Shown here: in pieces, positions 36,338 to 46,600 of the stretch
How the letters are laid out: the number at the start of each line of letters is the position of its first letter
Position numbering within the stretch: the first letter of the stretch is position 1
NCBI RefSeq assembly: GCF_900129005.1
Contig: NZ_FQUN01000008.1
Location: 212,009 to 276,008, forward strand
Source of the DNA: Leeuwenhoekiella marinoflava DSM 3653
Lineage (GTDB): Bacteria; Bacteroidota; Bacteroidia; Flavobacteriales; Flavobacteriaceae
Direction of reading: 5' to 3'
Length of the DNA: 64,000 bases
Translations under genes and position numbers: made by a program
The notes under the pieces: generated by a model
Told to the model about the DNA's origin: nothing
Database searches by the model: none
The model's input: only the letters and a program-made list of their open reading frames with translations

Positions 36338-38164
36338 CTAGTGATTCATTTCTTCTTCATTCTCCTGAAGTGGAACAGTCTGCGGAACGAAATCCTGACC
36401 AGGTATTACATACTCTGTTTCGTCTTCATTCAATTTACTATAGTCATAAGGCCAACGGTAAACTGAAGGCAATTCCCCTGCCCAGTTTCCATGAATATGC
36501 TTTAATTCTGTAGTCCACTCTAAAGTGTTAGACTTCCAAGGGTTTTTAGGTCCTTTCTTTCCGTAGAAAATAGAAGAAATAAAGTTATAGAGGAATACAA
36601 GTTGTACAGCAGCAGTAACAATCGCCGCAACGGTAATCATCATATTCACATCTGCTAAATCATCAAAATATGGGAAAGCAGTATTTGAATAATAACGTCT
36701 TGGTAAACCGGCCATACCTATAAAATGCATCGGGAAGAAAACTGCATAAGAACCAATTGCTGTCACCCAGAAGTGAACATAACCTAAATTCTTATTAAGC
36801 ATTTTACCTTCAAACATTTTAGGGAACCAGTGATATACACCAGCGAAAAGACCATAAAGTGCAGATATACCCATTACTAAGTGGAAATGCGCAACTACGA
36901 AATACGTATCATGAACATTTATATCTAACGTGCTATCTCCTAAAATAATCCCTGTTAAACCACCGGTTATAAAGGTTGAAACCAAACCTATAGAGAATAA
37001 CATTGCAGGGTTCATCTGAAGATTACCCTTCCACAAGGTCGTTATATAGTTAAATGCTTTTACAGCAGATGGAATCGCAATCAATAAAGTTGTAAAAGTA
37101 AATACAGAACCTAAGAATGGATTCATACCCGATACAAACATATGGTGACCCCATACAATTGTTGATAAGAATGCAATTGCAAGAATTGAAGCAATCATCG
37201 CTCGGTAACCAAAGATTGGCTTACGAGAGTTTGTGGCTATAACTTCTGATGAAATCCCTAATGCAGGTAATAATACAATATACACCTCAGGATGTCCTAA
37301 GAACCAGAATAAGTGTTCAAATAAAACAGGAGATCCTCCGCTATTGTGTAATACCTCACCTCCAATATAAATATCAGATAGGAAGAAAGAAGTACCAAAA
37401 CTTCTATCCATAATTAAGAGTAGCGCTGCAGATAATAAAACCGGAAACGATACAATACCAATAATTGCCGTTACAAAGAACGCCCATATAGTTAAAGGAA
37501 GTCTAGTCATAGACATACCTTTGGTTCTCATATTAATTACAGTAACAACATAATTCAAGGATCCTAACAAAGAAGATGCTATAAAAAATGCCATTGAAAC
37601 TAGCCAAAGCGTCATCCCCGCACCAGATGCTGAAATAGATTCAGGAAGCGCACTTAATGGCGGATATATTGTCCAACCAGCAGCTGCCGGTCCTGCTTCA
37701 ACAAATAAAGAAGAACACATGATTACAGCAGAGATAAAAAACAACCAGTAAGAAACCATGTTTAAGAAACCAGAAGCCATATCACGCGCTCCAATTTGCA
37801 ATGGAATCAACAAGTTACTAAACGTACCACTCAAACCAGCTGTAAGTACAAAGAATACCATTATAGTACCGTGAATGGTTACAAGCGAAAGATAAATACT
37901 AGGATCCATTACTCCATCTGGAGCCCATTTACCCAAAAATATCTCAAAAATTGTAAAGCTTTTTTCAGGCCAAGCCAATTGCATTCTAAAGAGCAAGGAC
38001 ATTGCTATACCAATGAAGCCCATTATTAAACCAGTAATTAAATACTGCTTGGAGATCATTTTATGATCTGTACTGAAAATATATTTTGTTATAAAAGTCT
38101 GGTGATGGTCATGATGTGCGTGATCATCGTGAGCATGTTCCAAAGCTGTTGCGTTTGCTGACAT
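36338..38164 (-). CDS. ctaD: Cytochrome c oxidase subunit I (aa3-type)
   Basis: Catalytic subunit of the haem-copper oxidase, 608 residues with twelve helices. It contains the haem a/a3 and CuB ligands in HGTIMVFFVLTAG, GHPEVYIVLLP, WGHHMFVSGM and HDTYFVVAHFHLVMG. The Glu in HPEVY marks an A1-type D-pathway enzyme. The N-terminus is histidine-rich (EHAHDDHAHHDHHQTF, about 9-24), which is uncommon. It reduces O2 to water while pumping protons. It is the last gene of the act-coxBA operon, 25 bp after subunit II, and is followed by a strong terminator. Confidence 0.97.
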   Translation of the reverse strand: MSANATALEHAHDDHAHHDHHQTFITKYIFSTDHKMISKQYLITGLIMGFIGIAMSLLFRMQLAWPEKSFTIFEIFLGKWAPDGVMDPSIYLSLVTIHGTIMVFFVLTAGLSGTFSNLLIPLQIGARDMASGFLNMVSYWLFFISAVIMCSSLFVEAGPAAAGWTIYPPLSALPESISASGAGMTLWLVSMAFFIASSLLGSLNYVVTVINMRTKGMSMTRLPLTIWAFFVTAIIGIVSFPVLLSAALLLIMDRSFGTSFFLSDIYIGGEVLHNSGGSPVLFEHLFWFLGHPEVYIVLLPALGISSEVIATNSRKPIFGYRAMIASILAIAFLSTIVWGHHMFVSGMNPFLGSVFTFTTLLIAIPSAVKAFNYITTLWKGNLQMNPAMLFSIGLVSTFITGGLTGIILGDSTLDINVHDTYFVVAHFHLVMGISALYGLFAGVYHWFPKMFEGKMLNKNLGYVHFWVTAIGSYAVFFPMHFIGMAGLPRRYYSNTAFPYFDDLADVNMMITVAAIVTAAVQLVFLYNFISSIFYGKKGPKNPWKSNTLEWTTELKHIHGNWAGELPSVYRWPYDYSKLNEDETEYVIPGQDFVPQTVPLQENEEEMNH

Positions 38165-38189
38165 ATCTAGTTTCGTTTAAATAACAATT

Positions 38190-39257
38190 TTATTGAGCTA
38201 CACTAGCCTCAAAGGTTTTCTGAGTCTTAATCCACTTATCATAATCTTCCTGAGACTCAACAATAATTTTCATTTGCATGTTATAATGACTTTCTCCACA
38301 AATCTTATTACACAATAAGTAGTAATCAAATTCATCATAATCATTTAAAGCAGGTTCACCAGCAGCTGCCAGCTCTTTACTTTTCTCTTTACGTATTTCT
38401 TGAATAGTACGCATCTTATCTTGCATATAATCCGTTTTACGTATTTCCTCTGTAGTAACAGTAGGAGTAAAAGAGAATTGAGTAATCATTCCCGGAACAA
38501 CGTTCATTTGAGCTCTAAAGTGAGGCATATAAGCTGAGTGTAATACGTCTTGTGACCTTAATTTAAAAACTACTTGACGTCCTACAGGCAAATGCAGCTC
38601 TTGTGTAACTACATCATCCTGACCATCTACATCGCTAGGATCTATACCTAATTGATTAATCCCTTCTATAAAACGAACATTAGCATCCCCTAAGATGTTA
38701 TCTTCTCCTGCATAACGTGCTTTCCAGTTAAAGCGCTGCGCATATAGCTCAACAACTAATGCATCTTCATCTTCATCAAAGTTCATAATATCTGACCAAG
38801 TAAAAAGACCATAGATAATTAAGCCTGCTAATACTATTACAGGAATAATAGTCCAAATGAATTCTAACTTATCATTATCTGCGTAAAAAAGAGCATGCTG
38901 TCCTTTTTTCCCCTTGTATTTGTATGCAAAGAAATGTAATAAAAACTGTGTAATTATCTGCACAACCATAATCAAAGCGATAGATATGAACATCAAGTTG
39001 TCATATTTACCACCGTGTGCAGATGAAGCTTCAGGCAAATAGAATTTAGAATAATGCCAGAAACAATAGAACATTAAAAAGTAAAGGAACACCATAAACA
39101 TAACCATCAATTTGGCATTGATGCGGTTATCTTTTTCGTTAGCAACTTCACCAGATTCTCCAGAAGAGTTTCCTTTAGAAAGCGCGTATATTTTATTCAT
39201 TTGCCATATTGCTACAGCAAAAAGAATGATTACAATAAGTACTAAAAAAACGGTCAT
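38190..39257 (-). CDS. ctaC: Cytochrome c oxidase subunit II
   Basis: Subunit II of the aa3 oxidase, 355 residues. It has an N-terminal helix (about 1-18), two further helices (about 50-70, 85-115) and one near 135-155, then the periplasmic cupredoxin domain. The CuA site is complete: H in VLHSAYMPHFRAQMN and CNKICGESHYNM (Cys-x3-Cys-x3-His-x2-Met). There is no CxxCH, so this is not a caa3-type fusion; electrons must come from a separate cytochrome, probably ActE or ActA of the adjacent ACIII. A charged insertion of about 35 residues (IRKTDYMQDKMRTIQEIRKE region) splits the cupredoxin domain before the Cys motif. Confidence 0.96.
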   Translation of the reverse strand: MTVFLVLIVIILFAVAIWQMNKIYALSKGNSSGESGEVANEKDNRINAKLMVMFMVFLYFLMFYCFWHYSKFYLPEASSAHGGKYDNLMFISIALIMVVQIITQFLLHFFAYKYKGKKGQHALFYADNDKLEFIWTIIPVIVLAGLIIYGLFTWSDIMNFDEDEDALVVELYAQRFNWKARYAGEDNILGDANVRFIEGINQLGIDPSDVDGQDDVVTQELHLPVGRQVVFKLRSQDVLHSAYMPHFRAQMNVVPGMITQFSFTPTVTTEEIRKTDYMQDKMRTIQEIRKEKSKELAAAGEPALNDYDEFDYYLLCNKICGESHYNMQMKIIVESQEDYDKWIKTQKTFEASVAQ

Positions 39258-39283
39258 TGTTGTGCTTTTTCTGTTCGTTGATA

Positions 39284-40648
39284 TTAATAGTGAAAATGCT
39301 CGCTTTCTACTAAGAATGGATTGTTCTTAGGTCTCAACGATACTTTTGCTAATCCCATACCTACCATTAAGATAAATAGACCTAGGAAGAATAGTAACGC
39401 AGCGAATTCTGTGATTCCGAATGACCAGTAAGGCCCAACTGTTGATGGCATAACCAAAAGGAATATATCTATGTAGTGACCGACTAGAATAATAACACCT
39501 GCTATTACTACAAACCAGGATACACGTTTAAAATCACTATTCATCAAAATAACAATAGGGAATACAAAATTAATGATAATCATTCCGAAGAAGATAGGGT
39601 TGTATTCTTGTATTCTCAAAATGAAATACGTTACTTCTTCAGGGATGTTTGCATACCAGATCAACATAAATTGACCAAACCACAGGTACGTCCAGAATAC
39701 ACTAAATCCAAACATAAACTTCGCTAAATCATGCAAGTGACTATCATTAACAAAGTCTAATTTACCGATAGCTTTTAAAGAAACAGTTACAATAGCAATA
39801 ACGGTTACTGCAGATACAATAATACTTGCGAAAATGTACCAAGCAAATAATGTACTATACCAGTGTGGCGTCATAGACATAAACCAGTCCCAAGCCATTG
39901 TTGACTCAGTAACTATAAAGAATGCTAAGAAGTAAACTGAATATCTAAATAAGTTTTTATAAGGCTTTAAATCTTCTGCATGATCCATTGCAAGTGAGTT
40001 CTTTCTTGCGAAGTGACGGTATAAGTTCCATCCGATAACGTAGGTAATTCCTCTTATTAACCAGAATGGAAAATTTAAATAACCTGATTTTTCTTGGAGA
40101 ATAGCATCTTCTGCAACCAGCTCGTGATTCTGCCAAGGATAAAAATGCTCACCCGCAAAGATTACTATAAGTAAAACAATCACAGAACCTGGAAGCAAAT
40201 AATTGGTTATACCTTCCATAACTCTAAAGAGAACTGGAGACCAACCCGCCTGAGCTGCTGTTTGTATTGCATAAAACACTAAAGTTCCTAATGCAATCAT
40301 CATAAAGAAAAATGCAGCAACAAAAGCAGCAGACCAAGGTTTTGTTTGCATTTGATGCAAAACGTGCTCCATATGCTCACCGTCTTCGTGTGCATCGTGA
40401 CCTAAGTCTTTATCTTGAGCCATAGCATGTTCAGAATATCCGTGCTCTTGACGAACTTCGTCAACAAAATTTGCTTCCTCGTGACTTGCTTCTTCGCCAG
40501 AACCGTGATGCTCCTCGTGAGAAGCCAGGATTTCGCTTGCTTCTTCAACTGTAGTCGGTACAGATAAGAATCCAAATACCAAACCTATCAGTCCAAGAAC
40601 CATACAAACTATGGCGAAAAGTCTTAATTTACTTGATAACGTGTACAT
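39284..40648 (-). CDS. actF: Alternative complex III membrane subunit ActF
   Basis: A 454-residue polytopic membrane protein of the quinol:cytochrome c oxidoreductase (ACIII) ActF family, with about ten helices (for example MTPHWYSTLFAWYIFASIIVS, FMFGFSVFWTYLWFGQFMLIWYANIPEE). ActF is structurally similar to ActC and forms part of the membrane arm. The N-terminal region between helices 1 and 2 is an unusual His/Glu/Asp-rich stretch (EEHHGSGEEASHEEAN...GHDAHEDGEHMEH, about 44-95), possibly metal binding. It lies between actE and the oxidase subunit II gene, showing that ACIII and oxidase are made together. Confidence 0.92.
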   Translation of the reverse strand: MYTLSSKLRLFAIVCMVLGLIGLVFGFLSVPTTVEEASEILASHEEHHGSGEEASHEEANFVDEVRQEHGYSEHAMAQDKDLGHDAHEDGEHMEHVLHQMQTKPWSAAFVAAFFFMMIALGTLVFYAIQTAAQAGWSPVLFRVMEGITNYLLPGSVIVLLIVIFAGEHFYPWQNHELVAEDAILQEKSGYLNFPFWLIRGITYVIGWNLYRHFARKNSLAMDHAEDLKPYKNLFRYSVYFLAFFIVTESTMAWDWFMSMTPHWYSTLFAWYIFASIIVSAVTVIAIVTVSLKAIGKLDFVNDSHLHDLAKFMFGFSVFWTYLWFGQFMLIWYANIPEEVTYFILRIQEYNPIFFGMIIINFVFPIVILMNSDFKRVSWFVVIAGVIILVGHYIDIFLLVMPSTVGPYWSFGITEFAALLFFLGLFILMVGMGLAKVSLRPKNNPFLVESEHFHY

Positions 40649-40671
40649 AATTTTGAAATATCCTGCCTTTA

Positions 40672-41331
40672 TTATTCTTCAGTTTGCGCTTCTTCAGTCA
40701 TTTGATGCTCTTCAACAGCCTCATCAGTAGTTACTGTTTCAGAAGAATCTGCATTCTCAAATGCTCTTTTAGGTTTTCCGTCAAGTGCATCCTTTAGATC
40801 AAGAACATAGTGATTAATCAACCATAATTCCTTTTCTGTAGTCTGAGACGCATAAGAACCCATCGTATTAAGACCATAATAAGTAACGTGATAAATACTA
40901 CCTTCTGTTATAGCACGACCCTGATCATTATATGCAGGAACACCTAAAATTTTCTCACGCTTAGCTAATGTCCCTTTACCGTCTCCTTTATCACCGTGAC
41001 AAATTGCACAGTAAATAGTATAAAGGGCTTTACCTTCATTTAAATTATCTTCTGTGTATGGTACTGGATTTTTAAGGTTAGCTTTCGCAGCCTCATATCC
41101 TTCAGTGCTATCCTCATAACCATAAGGCATCCAACCACGCGAAACACTACCTTCAGCAGGTAACATCGCTTCCATTCCGTTAGGAAACACATCATAATTA
41201 CCGTAAGTCTCGTAACTCACCTCTTCATACATGTTAGGCATGTACTGGTAATTTCTATAGTCTTTATCTTGACAAGAGGCCAATAAAACCAGCATTACCA
41301 ATGAACCTAATATTTGAATACTATTTCTCAT
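40672..41331 (-). CDS. actE: Alternative complex III monohaem cytochrome c lipoprotein ActE
   Basis: A 219-residue lipoprotein with lipobox VLLASC (Cys 20) and a C-type haem site CAICH at 108-112 (haem axial Met probably in NTMGSYAS). It corresponds to ActE, the monohaem cytochrome that takes electrons from the ActA haems and passes them to the oxidase. The acidic C-terminal tail (SSETVTTDEAVEEHQMTEEAQTEE) is unstructured. It starts 3 bp after actD and precedes actF by 23 bp. Confidence 0.93.
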   Translation of the reverse strand: MRNSIQILGSLVMLVLLASCQDKDYRNYQYMPNMYEEVSYETYGNYDVFPNGMEAMLPAEGSVSRGWMPYGYEDSTEGYEAAKANLKNPVPYTEDNLNEGKALYTIYCAICHGDKGDGKGTLAKREKILGVPAYNDQGRAITEGSIYHVTYYGLNTMGSYASQTTEKELWLINHYVLDLKDALDGKPKRAFENADSSETVTTDEAVEEHQMTEEAQTEE

Positions 41332-41334
41332 TTG

Positions 41335-41874
41335 TTAAGCGTGTTCTTCATTATGAATTAGACTTATCTCAGATGCTCCAGTATCATAAAGAAACTTAGA
41401 AAGCGCATCAAGATCGTGATCAGCTGCATCTACTTCAATTAGAAAATGATCATCTGTTGTTCTAACATCAGGATTTTCAGCTTTTCTAAAAGGCCATATT
41501 TTACTTCTCATATAAAAAGTAATAACCATTAAGTGAGCTGCAAAAAACACAGTCAATTCAAACATAATTGGCACAAAAGCAGGCATATTCTGCAAATAAG
41601 AAAAACTAGGTTTACCACCTATATTTCTTGGCCAGTCTTCGATCATTATATAATTCATCATCAAAGTTGCTACGCTAAGACCTATAAGTCCGTAAATAAA
41701 AGCGCATATAGCAAGACGTGTATGAGGAAGACCCATTGCCTTGTCCAATCCGTGAACCGGAAAAGGTGTATATACCTCAATAATCCTATAATGCTTAGAA
41801 CGCAACTCTTTAACCGCTCTCATGAGAATATCATCATCATTATAAAGCACGTGTAATACGTTTCCTGATGCCAT
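41335..41874 (-). CDS. actD: Alternative complex III subunit ActD (DUF3341)
   Basis: A 179-residue protein of the DUF3341/ActD family, with an N-terminal soluble domain (HVLYNDDDILMRAVKELRSKHYRIIEVYTPFPVHGLDKAMG), two membrane helices (about 58-80 and 95-125), then a soluble C-terminal part. In solved ACIII structures ActD sits on the cytoplasmic side and braces ActC and ActF. Spacing to actC is 2 bp and to actE is 3 bp, confirming a tightly packed operon. Confidence 0.93.
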   Translation of the reverse strand: MASGNVLHVLYNDDDILMRAVKELRSKHYRIIEVYTPFPVHGLDKAMGLPHTRLAICAFIYGLIGLSVATLMMNYIMIEDWPRNIGGKPSFSYLQNMPAFVPIMFELTVFFAAHLMVITFYMRSKIWPFRKAENPDVRTTDDHFLIEVDAADHDLDALSKFLYDTGASEISLIHNEEHA

Positions 41875-41876
41875 AA

Positions 41877-43664
41877 TTATTGTTTAAGATTTTGTGCCTG
41901 ACCTGCCCAATCATCACGTTCTGCTCTACCAGGAAACGCATCGATAATCTCATCTAGAAGGTCATATTCTGTTTTTGTCATTTTACTCACCTGATCATAG
42001 GTATAAATCCCAAGCTGATGAAGCTTTTGCTCTAGCACCGGTCCTACTCCACTTATCTTCTTAAGATCATCTGCCGCTTGCGTTGCCGGATTATACGTAC
42101 CGATTTTAGCTAGCATTAAATCTATTTCAGATTTTTTAGCTTCGGTATCTACCAATGCATCTGCGTGTACAGTTGACTGGTGATACGTATCAGAAGCATT
42201 TGAAGCTGAAGCCAAACTTGTTCGTTCAGCGTAATTAGAAGTACGAGCGTCTGTAGCAGTACCTGCTAAATCTTCACCAGACTCTCTTATTCTCTTGTAG
42301 CGTGCCCCAGAAGACTTCAGAATACTCTTAACCTCAGCTTGCGCTATCACCGGGAATGTTCTTGCATACAATAAGAATAATACAAAGAAGAATCCTATTG
42401 TCCCAACAAATACACCTATATCTACAAATGTTGGCTGAAACATTGACCAAGAGGAAGCCAAGCGGTCTTTACTCAAACAGATTACAATAATATCAAAACG
42501 CTCAAACCACATACCTATATTTATAATTAAGGCTACGATAAAAGTCCAGACGATATTTCTTCTCCACTTCTTAACCCAAAGTGTAAGTGGCACAATAAGG
42601 TTACAAATAATAAGTGCCCAGAAAGCCCACCAGTAAGGACCAGTTGCTGCACCAAAAGAAAGATATGTGTAATTCTCATAAGGAACACCAGAATACCATC
42701 CGATAAAATATTCTGTTAAATAAGCAACCGTTACAATACCACCGGTAAGTAAGATTACTTTGTTCATAAATTCAATATGAACGATTGTTATATAATTTTC
42801 AAGGTTTACCACCTTACGCATTACAAGAAGTAATGTTTGCACCATTGCGAATCCTGAAAAAATCGCACCCGCCACGAAATAAGGAGGGAAAATTGTACTG
42901 TGCCATCCAGGAACTACTGATGTAGCAAAGTCAAAAGATACAATGGTATGTACCGAAAGTACCAAAGGTGTTGCAAGACCCGCAAGAACTAACGAAACCT
43001 CTTCAAAACGCTGCCAGTCTTTTGCACGACCACTCCATCCGAAACTTAATATTCCATAGATTTTTTGCTGAAAAGGACTCTTAGTACGGTCTCTGATCAT
43101 CGCAAAATCTGGTAATAAACCTGTCCACCAGAAAACCAATGATACAGAAAGATAAGTAGAAATCGCAAATACATCCCAAAGCAGCGGTGAGTTGAAGTTT
43201 ACCCAAAGTGAACCAAACTGATTAGGAATAGGCAATACCCAATATGCTAACCAAGGACGCCCCATATGAATAATAGGAAACAAACCTGCCTGAACTACTG
43301 CGAATATTGTCATCGCCTCTGCAGAACGGTTAATTGCCATACGCCACTTTTGACGAAATAATAATAATACTGCAGAGATAAGTGTTCCTGCGTGACCAAT
43401 ACCTACCCACCATACAAAGTTGGTAATATCCCAGGCCCATCCTATAGTTTTATTAAGACCCCAAACCCCAATACCTGTAGTTACTGTATAAACAATACAG
43501 CCAAGACCCCACAAGAATGCGATTAGCGCTATAGAAAAAACAATCCACCAAGATTTATTGGCCTTCCCTAAGATAGGAGCACCTACGTCCACGCTGATGT
43601 CGTGGTAAGATTTCTCTCCAAGAATCAAAGGCTCTCTTATGGGTGCTTCGTAGTGTGACGACAT
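41877..43664 (-). CDS. actC: Alternative complex III quinol-binding subunit ActC with C-terminal helix-hairpin-helix domain
   Basis: A 595-residue NrfD/PsrC-type membrane subunit with about ten helices, carrying the quinone-binding region of ACIII. Helix sequences such as WAWDITNFVWWVGIGHAGTL and STIFPPYFVAGAIFSGFAMV fit ActC. After the last helix (about 440) comes a linker and, at about 532-595, a compact DDLKKISGVGPVLEQKLHQLGIYTYDQV segment, a helix-hairpin-helix domain of the type found in ribosomal protein L21 or NuoE extensions of some bacteria. That tail is not part of the canonical NrfD fold and its function is unknown. It is followed closely by actD. Confidence 0.93.
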   Translation of the reverse strand: MSSHYEAPIREPLILGEKSYHDISVDVGAPILGKANKSWWIVFSIALIAFLWGLGCIVYTVTTGIGVWGLNKTIGWAWDITNFVWWVGIGHAGTLISAVLLLFRQKWRMAINRSAEAMTIFAVVQAGLFPIIHMGRPWLAYWVLPIPNQFGSLWVNFNSPLLWDVFAISTYLSVSLVFWWTGLLPDFAMIRDRTKSPFQQKIYGILSFGWSGRAKDWQRFEEVSLVLAGLATPLVLSVHTIVSFDFATSVVPGWHSTIFPPYFVAGAIFSGFAMVQTLLLVMRKVVNLENYITIVHIEFMNKVILLTGGIVTVAYLTEYFIGWYSGVPYENYTYLSFGAATGPYWWAFWALIICNLIVPLTLWVKKWRRNIVWTFIVALIINIGMWFERFDIIVICLSKDRLASSWSMFQPTFVDIGVFVGTIGFFFVLFLLYARTFPVIAQAEVKSILKSSGARYKRIRESGEDLAGTATDARTSNYAERTSLASASNASDTYHQSTVHADALVDTEAKKSEIDLMLAKIGTYNPATQAADDLKKISGVGPVLEQKLHQLGIYTYDQVSKMTKTEYDLLDEIIDAFPGRAERDDWAGQAQNLKQ

Positions 43665-43696
43665 ATTAATATATTGATATTTATTTTAAACTAAAT

Positions 43697-46600
43697 TTAA
43701 ACTTCAGCAGTATTCTTAACTTTTACGTGGTAGAATACATTAGGCTTCACACCTATATCTTCCAGTAAATAATACTTACGTTTATCATTTTTCAACGCTA
43801 CAATCTCAGAGTCTTCCATGTTCACATCACCAAACTTAATAGCACCGTTATCACAAGCGTTACTACAAGCAGTTGCAAACTCTCCATCCTCAACAGCTCT
43901 GCCTTCACGTTTAGCATCAAGAATTGTTTTCTGAGTCATTTGAATACAGAAAGAACATTTCTCCATCACACCACGAGAACGTACAGTCACGTCTGGATTA
44001 AGAACCATACGACCTAAGTCATTGTTCATATTGTAATCAAACTCATCATTTTCACTATACAAGAACCAGTTAAAACGACGTACTTTATAAGGACAGTTGT
44101 TAGCACAGTAACGCGTACCTACACAGCGATTATACGTCATTTGGTTTTGACCTTGTCTTCCGTGACCAATTGCAGCAACCGGACAAACAGTTTCACAAGG
44201 TGCGTGGTTACAATGCTGACACATCACAGGCTGAAACGCAACCTCTGGATTGTCGTAAGATTGTTTTTCAACAACAGAATAACTATCAAAAGCCGGCAAC
44301 TCTTCAAGTGTTTTTGTTTCCTCTTCAAAAGTATCAGCAGAAGAATAGTAACGGTCAATACGCAACCAGTGCATATCTCTAAAGTTTCTAACTTCTTGCT
44401 TACCTACAACAGGAACGTTGTTTTCTGCATGACAAGCAATAACACAAGCACCACAACCAGTACAAGCATTCAAGTCAATAGAAAGATTAAAATGAGGCCC
44501 CATCGTGTCGTCAAAAGACTCCCAAATATCCGCATTTTTATCACGAACAGAGATCTCAGAGTGGTTGTAATCTACCTCCCCTACCGGATTCCAAGCGTGA
44601 ACATCTTTTGTATTAAAAATCTCCAAGGTGGTCTCACGAACGATATCATCTGCACGACCAGCCATTGTATTTTGCATCTGAACACAAGCAAACTCGTGCC
44701 ATCCGCTAGCTTTCTCGATCTGAACAGATTGAGTAGCACTAAATTCTTTATATAACGGGTAAGCATTAACACCAACCTGCATTTCTTCTTGTACGGCAGC
44801 CTTTTTACCATAACCTAAAGCCAAACCAACTGAACCAGGAGCCTGACCAGGCTGAATATAAACCGGCACATTCTCTAAAGCAACATCATCTAGAGTAAGA
44901 TTTACATAACTACCATTTAGAGCACCTTTAGAAGTAATTTCATTCTCAACACCCAACTTATCAGCATCAACTTTTGACATCGTCAAATAGTTATCCCAAG
45001 ACGTTCTGGTAATAGGATCAGGAAACTCTTGCAACCAAGGGTTATTTGCTTGTTGACCATCACCAAGACCTGTACTAGAATACAGGGTCAATTCATAACC
45101 AGAAGCACCACCTTCCTGATTCAAGGCAGCTAAAGCACTTGATAAAGAAACAGCTCCATTTTGAGAAGAACTAGACACCTCTGCAGTTTCTTCTTCACCA
45201 GTTGAAGCCTGAACAGTACCAGCAACAAAACCGTCATGTAAAGCCTGATTCCAACTTACAGAAGTATTACTCCAGTTATTTTTTAGATAATCGTAATAGC
45301 TTACATCCTGACCAACCCAAGCCAACAACGTGTCTTGAAATTGTCTTGTATTAAACAAAGGTCTAATTGTAGGCTGCGTTAAGCAGATCTGACCTTTTTT
45401 AATCTCAACATCTCCCCAAGACTCCAAATAATGCGGAGCAGGAGCTAAATAATTACAAAGCAAGCCAGTCTCATCTTCTTTCATATTGAAAGAAACCTTC
45501 ACATCAACCTTTTCCAAACCCGTTTTAAACGCTTCAACATTTGGCAAACTATAAGCAGGGTTAACACCTGCTATAAGAACAGCCCCTACAGACCCAGCAT
45601 TCATATCTTGAATCAATTGCTGAACTGCCTGAGCATCACCCTCACGAGTCATTTTTGGCGCTTGAGTATCAATAATAGTACTACCTATGGTCTCATTTAT
45701 TGAAAGCGCTACTGTCTGAGCATTTACATCCTGCACACCAGTAACAAAAACACCTTTACTTCCGGCATTCTTTAATTGCTTAGCAGCATTCTTAACAGCC
45801 TCATCAAGCTCAGGAGAAAGACCTGTATCAGAACTACCTCCAGCAACAATACGCTGTATTGCAGCCACAGCTTTTTTCTGCTCACTAGGAGTCATCGGTA
45901 CGCGCTTATCAGCATTCGCACCAGACAATGTCATATTAGCTTCGAACTGAACGTGACGTGACATTTTCCCATTCTTAGGAACACGGCTTTTAGAATAACT
46001 CGGTCCAAAACCACCACCTTGCCAATCACCAAGAATATCAGCACCAACAGAAATTATAACTTCAGCTTCAGAAAAATCATAGTCTGGCAATGCACGCATT
46101 CCAAACTTACTTTCAAAAGCATCTAAAGCATCATTTTCTGAAACAGCATCGTAAACCACATGCTTAACATTTGGATACGCTGCACTGAATTCAGAAATTA
46201 ATTTAGAAGTAGAAGGACTTGCAAAAGTCTGCGTCAACAACACAATACTTTTACCTCCTAAATTCTTTAATTTATCACCCAACTGACTATCCAACTCTTC
46301 CCAAGAAGCATCAGCTCCGTCAATTTTAGGCCCTTGCAAACGCTTCGTATCATACATTGACAATACAGAAGCATGAACCCTTGCATTATTACCCCCTAAA
46401 GAAGCAGCAAGCTTGTTATTTTCAATCTTAATAGGTCTTCCTTCACGTGTTTTTACCAAAACACTTGCAAAATCAAAACCATCTGCCATTGTTGTAGCAT
46501 AATAATCTGCCTTACCAGCAGTAATACGCTCCGGAGCAACCACATAAGGAATTGATTTATTCACAGGCCCTTCACACGCAGCAAGAGTTGCCGCAGCTGT

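Noticed and set aside
44141..44755. 204-codon plus-strand frame opposite actB
   Set aside because: Mirrors a gene with strong cysteine cluster motifs; its own product has no domain.
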